Part shown: positions 14,639 to 38,503 of the stretch, one piece after another
Layout: each line of letters begins with the position of its first letter
Position numbering within the stretch: position 1 is the stretch's first letter
Assembly: GCF_030435805.1 (NCBI RefSeq)
Contig: NC_081292.1
Coordinates: 182,180,497 to 182,244,496, forward strand
From: Mustela lutreola
Lineage: Eukaryota; Chordata; Mammalia; Carnivora; Mustelidae
Reading direction: 5' to 3'
DNA length: 64,000 bases
Notes under the pieces: model-generated
What the model saw: the letters and a program-made list of their open reading frames with translations, nothing else
The model's database searches: none
What the model was told of the DNA's origin: nothing
Program-made: the position numbers and the translations under genes

Positions 14639-14819
14639 GGGTGCCTGCATGTCTCAGTTGGTTAAACGTCTGCCTTCAGCTCAGGTTGTGATCCCAGTGT
14701 CCTGGGATCGAGTCCTGCATCAGAGAGGAGTGTGTGTCTCCCTCTGCCCCTCCCCTCTGCTATGTCCTCTCACTTGTGCTCTCTCTCTTTCTCAATAAAT
14801 AAATAAAATCTTTTTAAAA
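14639..14819 (+). repeat. Can-SINE
   Basis: Head at 'ggtgcctgcatgtctcagttgg', (AAAT)n tail and A run. Target duplication aatgtccaagttttca at 14623-14638 and, with one mismatch, 14820-14835. Confidence 0.92.
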
Positions 14820-15047
14820 AATGTTCAAGTTTTCAATCTGGCAACATGGATTGCTGCCTGTACACCCACCCAGACATTATGGCTCTATTCAGGAGATACA
14901 TACATACGTGCACACATGCACGACTGTACACACATATAGTCCTCATATATATTCGGTCTTTGTGTAGGATAACTGGCTCACAGCTGCTAAAACCCTTGGA
15001 ATTTCATTAAGTGTTGAGAGTGATAAAGAGTGATAAAGATATCTTTT

Positions 15048-15248
15048 GTTGGACGCCTGGGTGGTTCAGTGGGTTAAGCCTCTGCCTTTGGCCCAGGTGA
15101 TGATCTCAGGGTCCTGGGATTGAGCACCGAGCACCAAGCCTCACCCCCCTCTCTGCTCATCAGGGAGCTTGCTCCCCCGGCCCCCCGCCTGCCTCTCTGC
15201 CTACTTGTGTCTCTTTCTGTCAAATGAATAAACAAAAAAACATTTTTT
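15048..15248 (+). repeat. Can-SINE
   Basis: Head 'ggacgcctgggtggttcagtgg' and tail 'tctgtcaaatgaataaac'. The short duplication aaagatatc(t/c)tttt flanks it at 15035-15047 and 15249-15261. Confidence 0.9.
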
Positions 15249-15454
15249 AAAGATATCCTTTTTACGCTAATGAGGTGTCATTCGGAAAGCACCTAGGGTT
15301 GGGGGCAGGTGGCCAGTAGAGTCAACCAAGTGTTAGAGGGTTGGAACTGTTAGTCTCTTCTTCACCTCCAGGGAGGAGGTGCCCACCCATAAAATGTAGA
15401 ATAAGTTCACCTCAAGAGCGGGGAGAGGAGCTAGAGCAACCCCAGTGGTCGGTG

Positions 15455-15935
15455 ATTCCATCCACCATGTCTATGTAATGAACCTCCATAAAAGCCCCAA
15501 AGGTTGGAGTTTGGAGTTTCTAGATTGGTGAACATGTGAAAATAATGGGGGAATGGCATGCATGGAAAAGGTATAGAAACTCCTTGTCCTTTCTCCACAC
15601 CATGCCCTATGACTCTCTTCCATCTGGCCATTCTTGATTTGTATCCTTTTACAATAAACCAATGATACAGGAGTGAAACATCTCTCTGAGTTCTGTCAGC
15701 AACTCTAGAAAATTAATCAAACCCAAGAGGATCTCATGGGCACCTCTAATTTATAGCCAGTTGATCAGAAGACCAGGAAACAACAGGAGTACTGGAGAGG
15801 CAGTTGTATAGGACTGTACCCTCAGTCAGGGGAATCTGATGCTATCTCTGGGTAGGTAGTGGCAGAATTGAGTTAAATTGCTAAGACACCCTGCTAGTGT
15901 CTGAGCATTGCTTGGTGGTGTATGGGGAAGCCCAC
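15455..15935 (+). mobile_element. Fossil LTR (ancient retrovirus-like element, probably ERVL-related)
   Basis: The block has a typical old LTR composition: 'cataaaagccccaaagg', a C/T-rich 'tctcttccatctggccattcttg', an AATAAA-bearing 'ttacaataaaccaatgatac' and a 3' part 'ttgagttaaattgctaagac'. No internal coding part is visible beside it, so it looks like a solo LTR. It is heavily eroded, shared-mammalian in age by appearance, and broken. Exact family is uncertain. Confidence 0.55.
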
Positions 15936-15989
15936 CCCCAGAGTTAACACTGGAACCTATTTAAGATATAAATAAACTCAAGGCATTGG

Positions 15990-16355
15990 CAGATTGCCTT
16001 CCTTCTAGAGACTCTAGAGGAGAATCTGTTCCTTGCCTTTTCTTCCTTCTAGAGGCTGCCCATATTCCTTGACTCATGGCTTCTTTCCACCTTGAAAGCC
16101 AATAATTACATCACTTTGACCTCTGCTTCTGACCTCTCCTTCCTTGACTCTGTCTCTCCTGTCGCCCTCTTCTACTTATAAAGACCTTTGTGGTTATACT
16201 GGGCTCACCCAGAAAATGGAGAATAAGCTCATCTCAAGACCTTCACCTTAGTCACATCCGCAGTGTTCTGCCACGTAAGGTGACATAGTCACGGGGTTCA
16301 GGGATTAAAATGTGGACATCTTTGGGGCATGATTAATTCTGACTATCAGAGTTGC
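15990..16355 (-). mobile_element. Fossil MaLR-type LTR (MLT1/MST-like), antisense
   Basis: On the plus strand this follows the reverse MLT1/MST LTR: 'ttctagaggctgcccatattcc', 'tacttataaagacctttgtgg' and 'gattaaaatgtggacatctttggggc'. No internal region is seen. Old and broken. A short related phrase also occurs at about 15385-15415, before the neighbouring LTR. Confidence 0.6.
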
Positions 16356-16617
16356 TAATTGGGAATGCAAGCCTGATATAGCCAGATCTTCCAATTCTTT
16401 TCAAGATAAGCTAGGAATCTAGGTTTTTATATGACTGTGCAAAAAAAGTTAATGCAGTTGGGACTGCTCCTTAGAAAGTTCTGCTGGTAAGATTACCTTA
16501 ATGCCCTTGGCCTGCATTGAAAACTTGGTTCTTAGAGTGTCAGTCAGTCAATAGTTAAAGGACCAGGATGGTTTGTTGTGCCTAGACTGTGTGTATAAAG
16601 AATATGATTTGTGCTGT

Positions 16618-16808
16618 GGGGCACCTGGGCCACTCAGTCGGTTAAGCACCTGACTCGATTTCAGCTTAGGTCACAATCTCAGGATTGTGAGATTGAGCTC
16701 CTCATTGGGCTCCATGCTGGGTGTGGAGTCTGCTTAGGATTCTCTCTCTATCCCCTTCTCTCTGCCCATCCCTCTTCTCTAAAATAAATAAAAGTCTTTT
16801 TAAAAAAG
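16618..16808 (+). repeat. Can-SINE, older variant
   Basis: Head 'ggggcacctgggccactcagtcgg', a 'gggctccatgctgggtgtggag' block and an AAATAAATAAAAG tail. More diverged than the copies at 891 and 20874. Confidence 0.88.
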
Positions 16809-16809
16809 A

Positions 16810-17369
16810 AAATGTCTTATGCTGATCAGCTGCTTTTCTTCTAGGAGTCTGGAATTTGGGTACGTGCAAGACAGAGGTGTCTATGTGACCAGCCCTCACA
16901 AGTCTTAGGTGCTGAGTCTCTAACAGGCTTCCTTGGGCAGAACTACTGCAGAGAAATGTTGCTCCTCTTCCATTTTGGAGGAAGAGAATGCTGTGGGAGT
17001 CCTCCCGGGAGGGAGAGGGCAAACATTCCTTCAGATTCAGCTCATGTCTTTCCCCCTTATGATCCAGCTGTGCAGCCTTCCTACATCACTAATAAACCTT
17101 AGCTAGGGGGTTATTTATCAACTTTATGCTGAGTCCTTCTAGTAAATCTCCTGACATGGGGGTGGTCTTGGGGATGATCCAGAACGAAGGCAGTTCCTGC
17201 TTTTTCTCATATATTCTAACCGCTATGGGGATGAACACTGTGAGGGTCAAACAAAACAATTCAGAGAGGGAACTTGGCCTCCAGGCTGCCGATTTGCAAC
17301 TTCTGGCTTCTTAGAGTTCTACCTTAATTTTATTCCCATCTCAGAAGTGAAATAATTCTTCTGACATAC
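16810..17369. other. Unassigned spacer
   Basis: No gene or clear repeat recognised. Confidence 0.35.
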
Positions 17370-17700
17370 ATTTAGCCAATGCTTACCCTGTGCTAAGCAC
17401 TATGCTAGGATCTGGGGACACAAAGATGAATAAGATCCAATCCTTACCTGGAATGAGTCTGCAATTTCTAAGACAGCCATGTACACAAATAACCGCAGCC
17501 TGGTGTGCTAGCGCACTAAAGCAAAGGAATGAGATGCTCCAAGAACCCATTCAGATGCTTACACGGCACTTTGCTGTGTATGTACACAGCCCTGAAGTTC
17601 ATCCGGTCCTCACAATCTGAAGTTATCCCTGTTTCACAAAGGAAGAACCTGAATCTGAAGGTCAAAGGAGTTTTAGGGTTTTGCTTGAAAGAGCTCAGGT
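17370..17700 (-). repeat. MIR/L2-type ancient repeats, antisense
   Basis: 17380-17470 carries 'ccctgtgctaagcactatgctagg' and 'cacaaagatgaataagat'. 17555-17700 carries 'cctcacaatctgaagttatccc', 'ggaagaacctgaatctgaaggtc'. Both are typical reverse MIR/L2 words. Confidence 0.5.
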
Positions 17701-18230
17701 CTTTTACCATACTCATTCTTCAGGGATTGGGGATACACAAGGGAAAAGGAGGGCCCAGGAAGGTCTGCAAGAGATTGTATGCTCTGTCATCACCAAGGGT
17801 CTTTGCTCTGTAGGGACCATGACCCCATTTCCCAAAGCAGCTTCACTATACGACCTTGCCCCTTTCCATATTTATGAATGAGTCTTGTTCTCCCAACCAT
17901 ACAGCAAGTGCATAGGGAAGAGAGACCTTGTCATGCTTCACTGTGTTCCTTTCCATGCATTGCCCAGGTAAGGTGTCAATTAGCTATTTTGTTGGCAGGA
18001 AGTTGCCATTGTTAGTTATTTTAGCCTACTGTGTTGTCATGTCAGACAGTATAGTGGTCCAAGGAAACGCTATCATGGAGATGCAGGTGAATCATTTCCA
18101 AGGAACTAGACTGGGAGACAGGTTTCTTCATGGTATGCTGATGGGCTCAGGGGAACTTCCTGATGATTTCCCCAATGAGGGGAGAGAGCTAGAAAATGTA
18201 AGGCATGCAAAGGAAAGCAGAAGATCGATA

Positions 18231-18427
18231 AGCGGCACCTGTATGGCTCAGTTGGTTAAGCAGCTGCCTTCTACTTCAGTCATGGTCTCAAAGTCCTGGG
18301 ATCCAGCCCCATATAGGACTCCCTGCTCAGCAGGGAGTCTGCTTCTTCTCCCTCTGTGTTCTCTCTCCTCTCGCTCGCTCTCTCCAATAAATAAATAAAT
18401 AAATAAATAAATAAAATCTCTTTTAAA
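18231..18427 (+). repeat. Can-SINE with expanded (AAAT)n tail
   Basis: Head 'cggcacctgtatggctcagttgg', a CT-rich middle, then an (AAAT) microsatellite at about 18386-18414 followed by AAATCTCTTTTAAAA. The tail repeat is longer than in the other copies and may be polymorphic. Confidence 0.9.
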
Positions 18428-18614
18428 AGTAGATGGAAAAGCCCATTCTTGCAAGAAATGGAAATGAAATCTGGGAAGAAGGGATAATTGATGTTGAGGC
18501 CTCTGCCTGAGCGCTAAGGGGTTGAGATGTGGTCGCAGATGCCTGCCCCAGCCGGGAAACAGGAGAAGAGGAGAAAGTCAAAATCAGCTGTGATACCAGA
18601 ATCGCCACTTTCTT

Positions 18615-18775
18615 TTTTCCTCTTCAGAGTCAAAGCACATTTTGATACCTCACAACAATGCTTTCAGTGTAGGATCATCGTCTCCTTTTAATATGCCAAG
18701 GACTCAGTGAGGTTAGGTCACTTGCCCAAGGTCACATAGAACAGTCCGGCTGTGAATGCAGGTCCCGAGGGCTTC
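18615..18775 (-). repeat. MIR SINE, antisense, beside the TUBA4A CpG island
   Basis: 'gacctcacaacaatgctttcag'-like, 'actcagtgaggttaggtcacttgcccaaggtcacat' and 'gaatgcaggtcccgag' follow reverse MIR order. It borders the GC-rich region that starts near 18760. Confidence 0.65.
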
Positions 18776-19575
18776 CGCCCAGAGCTCTGGCGGTTCTGGC
18801 GGCAAGGAAGTGGGCAGGTGTGGGTGGCGAGGGCTCGCTAATAGTGACGGCGTTGATGACGGGGCCACTGACCCGCCGGCAGCCGGCGAGCCGAGCCAGA
18901 TTCCTGGGGTCGGCCCTCGCAGACAGGCTGCGGAGCTTGGCTCTGTGGGGGTACTCTGAGGGATCGGCACCCTGGGGCTCAGACTGTGCAGCTCTTTGTC
19001 CTCGGCCGCCCACAGGCATTGGCGAAGGCCAGCCGTCCCGGCCGAGGACCAGCAGGCCGTGTGCCGCTGCAAGGGGTTCCCCCGGGACTGGCGGGAACCA
19101 CCAGGGAGGCAGGGCGGGGAGGGGGGCACGGGCGAAGGCCCGCTGAAGCCACTTCGCACGGACAGCCTCTACAGCACCCGGCCTAAGTCAGAACACCTGG
19201 GCGATGGGCGCCCTGGGGATTCAGGTGCAGGCGAGATGCGCCCTGGCACCGCGCCCTGCGTCCCTGTCGTGGAGATCGGGAACCCAGGGTGTCGGCTCAA
19301 AACCTGGAGCGAGGGGCTGAGGTCCGCATCGGTACACCTAACCCAAGTGCGACAGGTGAGAGACAGGGGGAGGAGACCGCCCTGACCCCGTCCCCGTCCC
19401 TTAGCGCCGCCTGCCATGCGGGGGCGTGGCCTCCGGGCCGCTCAGCTCCTAGTGGGCGAGCGCAGCGCGCGGGCCCCGCCCCCGACTATAAGAGCGGTGC
19501 GGCACTGCAGCTAGCGCAGTTCTCACTGAGACCCGTCACCCGGACTCTACGTGAGACCCACCGCCCGGACTCACC

Positions 19576-23432
<3,857 letters not shown>

Positions 23433-23481
23433 AACAACTGCCTGGACCCCACTCACTATGTTTATTGCAAAATCCTTTCGA

Positions 23482-23487
23482 AATAAA
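23482..23487 (+). terminator. TUBA4A poly(A) signal
   Basis: AATAAA 50 nt after the stop codon, followed by a T/G-rich stretch. This gives a short 3' UTR of about 75 nt. Confidence 0.85.
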
Positions 23488-23509
23488 CAGTCTCCTTGCA
23501 CGGTTTCTT

Positions 23510-24985
23510 GTCCCCTCTGTGAGTGCTTGAGCTTCTGCTGCCTTCCTCTCTGTGCCGCTGCTGCCTGCTGCTTCTGCTGCTGCCCTCATTTTTGCTGCCT
23601 GTGACCCCTTTCCCTTCTGTGGCTGAAGGTGAGACCTGACAAGGGGTCCATGCCAGGCCCGAGGAAACATGACCCCGGGGACCTTGATGTAAGACCCCCG
23701 GGGTGCCCAGGATGGTAGACAGGAAATGAGGACTTACTCCCAGACCTGTGCATCCAGCTGCAAGCTGTTGAAAGACACAAGTTTTCACTTCCTTTCCAAG
23801 TAGGAGTTTAAGTCCAGCAGTTTCTGTATTTGAGTTAGACTGCCACCCTGTTCTTCCTGCTGCTTCTGCATTCACCGATTCTGGAAGCTTGGCCCCGGGC
23901 ACTTCTGTGCGTCATGAGGGCCTGGGACCAGGACTGGGCTGGCCCACAGTTGCTGGGCATGGAGCCTAGTCATGAGCTTGGGGGATGGGAAGGGACAAGG
24001 GCAATCTCCTAGCGTTGTCTGTGTCCCCGCACCTCTGAGCAGCTTCGTACAGCTGTCTCTCTTGCTGCATTGCTGGGGCCTAGAGCTGTGCCATTAAAGT
24101 CAGGTCGTCTCCCCTCTGTTTGTTCTTTCTTTCTGACCTCAGCCTCTATGCTAGCCCAGGGAGCCTCCTGCCAGGGCCCTGGGGAAAATGCCAACATTGC
24201 TAATAGGCACCCCAGGACCCACATCGACGTCAACATGTGGGGGTGAGCATGGCTGCGGGGGGCGGGGCTGGGGGGTGGGGATGAAGCTTCAATCTTGGGA
24301 GCAGAAGATGTCAGCCCTGCCCTTCCCCTTCCCTCCCTGGTGATTCAGGGACGCAGTGCCCTTCCCTAGGGAACAGGTTTCAGCCCAGCAAAGCCAGGGC
24401 CCCTGTTTACTCAGCAGAGTAGGGCAGGAAGTGGCAGCTGGATACAGCCACGCCACACGGGCCTCATTAATCATTAACCATGTGTGTGCTAGAACCCTCT
24501 GGGAGAAACTCTGGGCCAAATGGCTGCCACCTCCACTCCCCTCACCCCCAGGCTGAGGCTGGGAGAGACCTGCTCAGCTTCGGTCCAAAAGCTTCCTTAG
24601 GTGTCTCCACCCAAAAGCCCTTGCCTGGCAAACCGGCTGGGCTGCTCTGACTCACCTACCCACTCCTGGGAATGAAGGAAAGAACAAACTGAATGTGCTT
24701 CTGGGGTGGGAGGGCATGGTCCCAGTTCTTAGCACACAAGCCAACTCGGTCCAGAACAGCGTAAGTTTCTGACGGAGACATGGCTGGGAGAAGATATACC
24801 TCCTCCAGCCAGCCAGGTCTCTGGTAAGGACACCTGCCTCCTTAGGCGGAAGGATGAAGTCATGTCACTCCTCACGAAGCCAGTCCCTCTTCCCAGTCTG
24901 TTCCCTTGGAAATGGCAACCAGACCTCAGGCCCCTGGCCCCTCTTCTCTCTCCCTCCAGGAACAATGAGACTAAGATCCACACCA
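23510..24985. other. Spacer between the convergent TUBA4A and STK16 genes
   Basis: No gene seen. It holds a CTG-rich stretch (23535-23600, 'gctgcctgctgcttctgctgctg') and otherwise single-copy-looking DNA. Longer TUBA4A 3' UTR forms could extend into it. Confidence 0.5.
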
Positions 24986-24997
24986 AGCTGCTTTCAC

Positions 24998-25003
24998 TTT
25001 ATT
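24998..25003 (-). terminator. STK16 poly(A) signal
   Basis: AATAAA on the minus strand, about 320 nt beyond the STK16 stop codon at 25323. Confidence 0.75.
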
Positions 25004-25322
25004 CTTCTATTTATACATTCTCCTGCTCCCAGATGTGAAGGCAGACCATGATGTAGGCTCTGCAGTCCTGCTCAGAGCCTTTATAATTCTATCCGTTTCC
25101 CTTTTCCCCCACTCCCAGCCTCGTCCACCCCAACTCAGTCAGTCCCCCTGTCCAGTTGTTGCTCTTGGGAGGTCAGAGAGCAGAAGCAGAGAAATAAGAC
25201 TGAGTCAACTGTCCCATCCACCTGCCCCAGTGACAAGAAAGCAGCCCTGGAGAGACTGGATAGAGGTTCTGAGGGATGGGAGCCAAGGCACAGGGGTCAC
25301 CTTCTCAATGTGGCTGGTTTGT

Positions 25323-27881
25323 TCAGATTTGGGTGGTGTGCTGGCCTGAAGCTGAGGGTTGCAGTGCCTCCAACTGACTGAGAAGGAGAGAAACAGGAGG
25401 GCGCTGCTGGGGATCTACAGTCATCATGGAGGTCAGCAGCTGCCGCAAGGCTGAAGAATGCCTGTGGAAGGAGGTGGGCACAGTGACTGGAGGGTCGCTG
25501 TTCCCCGTGCTAAGGTTCCAACTCTGCTAATGGCAGAGAGGAGTCTGAAATGTTTCGGTGCCCCTTTTATTGCTCACCTGGGGGTCTGGGGGATGCTGAG
25601 TTGGTTCTGCACAGCAAGGGCCACGCTGTCACCCTTCTGGAACACCATGTCATATGGGCCTTCCCCAAACATCATGGCGTATAGCACACAGCCTAGGGAC
25701 TGAGCATAACTTGGTTATACCTTGGCAGGGGACCAACGGAGGTGATTATCTCTCCTCTTATCCTGTAGTGAAAGGTGACTTCGTAGCTAAAAAGAATATG
25801 CTGACCTCAGCCACAGGACATCACCAGAGTCCAGAGAAACTGCCAGTTCGCTGGAGGCCTCTGTACCCCTTGCTTGACCACTGCCTTCAGCCTTGCCACT
25901 TAGCTCTACTCAGTCTGTTCGAAGGGCAGGATTATACCACTTCCTGAGCAGCTGAGTACCATGTCAGTGACAGTTCCCAGGAAGGAAGTCAAGGGGGATG
26001 GGGACATACATGGTTCCTGGGGCCCCATGCTTTTGAAACCAAAGTCCCACCCCTCCGTCACACAGCAGGCAGAACAGCACTCCTCCCCCGCCATGTGCCC
26101 GGCCACATGCTCCTCACCCAGACATCAGTGCGCTCGTCAATGACACAGTGGCTCTGCACGGAGAAAAGCTCCGGGGCCCGGTAGGAGATGGTGCATCGCT
26201 GGGCTGCCCAGTCCTGGAACAGTGGCCCCACAGCTCAAATGAGGGGCACAGGTCATGGTCACGTGATCAAACTGGGGCAGGCCAAAGAAAAGGTTGAGGA
26301 TGGAGAACAGGAGGGGAGAGAAACTGGACACTCTTTTACCTGCAGGGCTAGAGCCTGGCGGGAGCCCTCCACATGGATGCAAGCTTGATTCATGGAACCC
26401 AAGTCCATTAAAATTGGCTGCCCCTCATCTCCAAGCAAGATATTGGTGGGCTTCAGGTCCCTGTAGGGAAGTGGAAATGGCCCATGAGCATCTCTGGATA
26501 GGGAGGCTAGAATCCCTTGGGGCAAAAGAATCATGGATACTGTTCCTCGGGAGGAGAGCAGAGACCTCTCATTCCTTTTGGTGAGGCCCTTCCTTTCTGC
26601 CCCATAAGCACACAGGGCCCTCCCACTGACCTGTGGGCATAACCTCGGGCATGAATGGCCTCAAGGCCTCTGCAGATACCCAGCAGCAGCTGAAGGATCT
26701 GATCTTCAGTCAAGAAGTTGCCTTTGTCCTTTAGCCTTTCTATCTCGTTCCACAGCGTGCCCCTCTGCAACACAAATTTCCCCATAGTTGGCCATCTTTT
26801 CTGAGCCTCTGCTTCCCCATCCTAATCCCTTTCCTGTGTCACAGCCTAGCAACTCTTTCACCACACACACTAGACACCTCACCGTCCCACTTGGGTTCCT
26901 CTAAACCCCAAATCTGCAGCGGCCAACCCCAGGACACGGTCTCTGCTTCCTAACATGCTGGACTACTCACACAGCCCTCGGTAGATGATTCTGTTGCAAG
27001 CCCCTCCATTGCCAGGAGACTTTCTGACCTTGAAGAAGGGCAGCAGCAGCCAGGCCTCATGTTTAGTGCCCCGCTCCCTCAGACAATAAGCCACAAGGCG
27101 AAGGATGTTGGGGTGATGGAAGAGGCGATGCATGTCTGCTTCTCGTTGGGCCTCCTCCCGATCCTGCTGCTCGTGACACAGGATCCGCTTCAGGGCGTAG
27201 AAGTGTCCATCATGTAACCCCTCCACTAGGTCCACATAGCTGAACCCACTGTGGGCCAAAGGGGTCAGTGAAGGACCACGGTCATCTCCCACACTGCTTG
27301 GACCCCGAGGAACTCCCTGGGGAGAAGGGGAGCGGGGTATCTTTCCCAGCTGGCAGAAACCCTCCCAAGATGTGGCTTCAAGAGAAGTCTGAAGATTTTA
27401 CATTCTGAGCTCAAGAGTAGGAAAACCATAATTCGAGGTACTCTGGTCATAATGCACTGTTCTGCACATGAGAAATGCTCCATAAATATTACATGAGTAA
27501 CAGTCAGCATTACCAAGTGCTGGGAGCCAGGCCCTGGGTGAGGTGTTTTATACGCATTATCTCATTTAATCCTCACAACTCCATCACCAACAAAAGACAA
27601 TTATCTCCATTAAGCAGATGAAGAAACCATGGCTTTTCAAGGTCACACAAGGTGGATCCATGTCACTAGGCTCTCTCAGGTGAGCTAAGAGGATAGGTTA
27701 AGAGAATAAAACTTCTATGCCCCTATCATGTGCACACTGCTGTCCTTCAGTCACCCGAACCCTGGGGACTAGCTAAGTGATTTCCAAACACTCACCCCTC
27801 CCCCAGTTTTTGGATGAAGAGGTAGCGCTTATTGTCAATGATGACAGTTCCCCGAGAGCAGACACACAGCGCGTGGCCCAT
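25323..27881 (-). CDS. STK16: Serine/threonine kinase 16 (NAK family)
   Basis: STK16 (also PKL12/MPSK1) is a small lipid-anchored kinase at the Golgi and plasma membrane, linked to trans-Golgi secretion and actin. CDS (minus), in coding order: 27796-27881, 27029-27248, 26631-26764, 26340-26460, 26118-26213, 25578-25699, 25323-25461. It closes at 305 aa, the human length. The start MGHALCVCSRG gives Gly2 (myristoylation) and Cys6/Cys8 (palmitoylation). The kinase core shows the Gly loop KLGEGGFSYV, Lys49 in 'YALKRI', HRDLKPTN with Asp148, and DLG in place of DFG ('LMDLGSM', Asp166), as expected for this family. All introns are GT-AG. The 5' UTR carries a 27-codon upstream ORF. Exon chain and product are very secure. 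Confidence 0.97.
27505..27665 (-). repeat. MIR SINE, antisense, in STK16 intron 1
   Basis: 'gcattatctcatttaatcctcacaac', 'gatgaagaaaccatgg' and 'caaggtcacacaagg' follow reverse MIR order. Confidence 0.75.
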
Positions 27882-28430
27882 AGTGTCTCAGTCATCCTCC
27901 TCAAGGGCGGTCTGAGGCTGCTGACAGCTGCGTCCAGGTTGAGTGGGCTCTTCCAGGCGATGCGCTGGGGGTCCAGCGGATCATGCTGGAGGGAAAAGAA
28001 CAGCAGGGTCGTGGGTCAGGCACGATCCAGACGATCCCTGAAATACTAATGTGGAAAGCTGGCGCCCGGGTCTCGGGTCTCGGAACGTGGAGAAAACGGG
28101 CCTTGGCGACGCCAGCTCCAAGAAGGCTGGGATCGGGTGCCTTAAAGCCTCCGGCCACGCAGCGACTGCAAGGCCGCTTCCTCCAACCTTAGCCCACCTC
28201 TGAGCGGCGCCCGCTCCCCCGGCCATCGCGGCGCCACCGCAGGGCAGAGGGTAGTCCGGCCGGGTGAGAGGCGCAGACCCACCCCTGGCAGGGCCCACCC
28301 CCTCAGGAAAGCCCACAGCCGGCCTCTGCGCGCAGAGCCCCGGGAGGGCCAGCCCCGACTCCCCACTGACCTGGCTCCGGTTGTAAAGAAGCGCCGGGGA
28401 CCGGAAGACGTGGATACGTCATCAGTCCGC
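27882..28430 (-). promoter_or_regulatory. STK16 5' UTR exons and CpG-rich promoter
   Basis: The coding exon has an acceptor at 27986-27987 (ctccag|C), so 27882-27985 is 5' UTR. A plausible noncoding first exon ends at 28371, where 'GAGCCAG|gtcagt' gives a donor. CpG density is high from about 28050 to 28740. The first-exon start is not visible. Confidence 0.6.
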
Positions 28431-28794
28431 GCCGGCGTAACGGCCCGCGGTATCCTAGCAACCGCTGGGCTTCGGGATAATGTGGGGGCACCGAGCTGAG
28501 AGACCCGGGGCGGGCTAAGCCTGGGGGAGAACGGGTCCCAGGACCCGGGTGAGGGTTCCGCACCTGGCCTTCAGTAGTGGTCAAGACGCAGGCACCCACG
28601 CCAAAAGCGAGCAAAGCCGGGCTCCGCCCGAGGCCCCCAGGACCTCTATCTCCCAATGCCGGAGGTAGGAAGCTGACTACAGTCCAGCCCCGAGGGGCGG
28701 GTGCTGGGGCGCGTGCTGCCGGCCTGGACTCCTACCCCCTACAGCTCTGATCAGTACAATCTTGGGGTCTCTGACCTATATCCCACTCCCCTAG

Positions 28795-29175
28795 TTTCAG
28801 TGGTTGAGACCTTAGGCTCTTGAGCCAGACTAGGTTCTAAATCCTGTCTTAATAGCTTAGTTACTAGCCGTGTGGTCTTGAACCACTTAACTTCTCAGAG
28901 CCTCAGTCTCCCTAATTGTAAACAAGGTATAGTGGTACCTAAGATTAAGTGCACGTACTGTGAGGCCAGACGGCCTAGTTCAAATCCCAGCTTTGCTAAA
29001 CTAGTAGTGTAACCTTGAACAGGTTATTTAAAATTTCTGTCTCTCAATTTCCTCATCTGTAAAATGGGAATAATAATTATCAACTGCACGGAGTTTTTTG
29101 AAGATAAAATGAGATGTGATGTGCTTAGCACAATAGCTGACATAGCCCTCAGTGTCAATAAACAAATTACTGATA
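28795..29175 (+). repeat. Two MIR SINEs in direct tandem
   Basis: The first (about 28795-28940) reads 'cttgagccagactaggttc' to 'ctccctaattgtaaacaagg'. The second (about 28941-29175) reads 'gaggccagacggcctagttcaaatccc' to 'cctcatctgtaaaatgggaataataat' and 'gtcaataaac'. They lie in the divergent STK16/GLB1L spacer. Confidence 0.8.
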
Positions 29176-29594
29176 TTTTTATTATTATTTTATTTTTCTT
29201 ATTCTGATCCTTACATCCCAGGCTTGGGACTGTGAAGGCAGGAGTCATGGAAATTCACAAACTCCCAAACCTTAGCACCAAGTAGCTGTCCTTGACATCT
29301 CTCACACAGGGAGGGAGGGATAAATTGAAGAGCAGTGCACATCCAAAGAACATGGAATGGCTGAGGTGGTACAGGGCCACCGGGAAAAAGAGTCCTCTTA
29401 CAACTTGGTCCCCCCCTTTTCACACCACTGGGAAGATCTGGTTTCTTTTGGTTCTGAACCGTTTTAGCCCCCCTGGTTCTGACATTCATTCGTCTAGATT
29501 TAACCTGCTATGTGCCAGGCCCCGTGCTAGAAGCTGAGGATTCAAGATGGACAAGGTACTCTTCACCCTCAGGGAGCTCAGTTTAGTAGGACAG

Positions 29595-29740
29595 TGCTTC
29601 TCAATCTGGAATGTCTTTAGGATCATCTGGGAATCTTGTTAAAATGCAAATTCTGATTCTATAGGTCTGAGGTAGGACCTGAGACTCTGCATTTCTAAAA
29701 AGCTCCCAGGTGGCGATGATGAAGCAGATTCAAGATACAG
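29595..29740 (+). mobile_element. MER5A-like hAT (Charlie) DNA transposon
   Basis: 'cagtgcttctcaatctggaatg', 'aatgcaaattctgattctatagg', 'acctgagactctgcatttct' and 'aaaagctcccaggtgg' match the MER5A theme in order. Non-autonomous and eroded. Confidence 0.75.
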
Positions 29741-29853
29741 AGGATTTTTACAAACTAGTAGAGTAGTGGGGTGGACAAGTCCAGGGTACTGGCCTGGCAA
29801 CTTGAGGTGGTCCCCGCCCCCTTGCTCGCTGAGGTTCCCTCCCAGGAATCCGC

Positions 29854-29861
29854 CACGTGAC
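29854..29861. promoter_or_regulatory. E-box CACGTGAC just upstream of GLB1L
   Basis: CACGTGAC lies 42 nt before the GLB1L ATG and partly matches the CLEAR motif used by TFEB/MITF factors at lysosomal genes. Whether it binds anything here is inference. Confidence 0.4.
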
Positions 29862-29903
29862 AGCCGGACCGCCCTCTCAGACTAGAGGAGCTCTGTTAGC
29901 GCC

Positions 29904-38376
<8,473 letters not shown>

Positions 38377-38503
38377 GAGAAAGGTAACCCTCGGACCTGG
38401 GACACGGAGTGGGCAGGATTCCTTGGTGCTGGCCACGATGACCTCAAGGAACCAAAGGCCACAAGGCCCAAATGCTAGTCCAAGTGCAGTTTCCTTGCCA
38501 AAC

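Noticed and set aside
18713-19417. Several overlapping open frames on both strands
   Set aside because: They lie in the TUBA4A CpG island, where stop codons are rare by composition.
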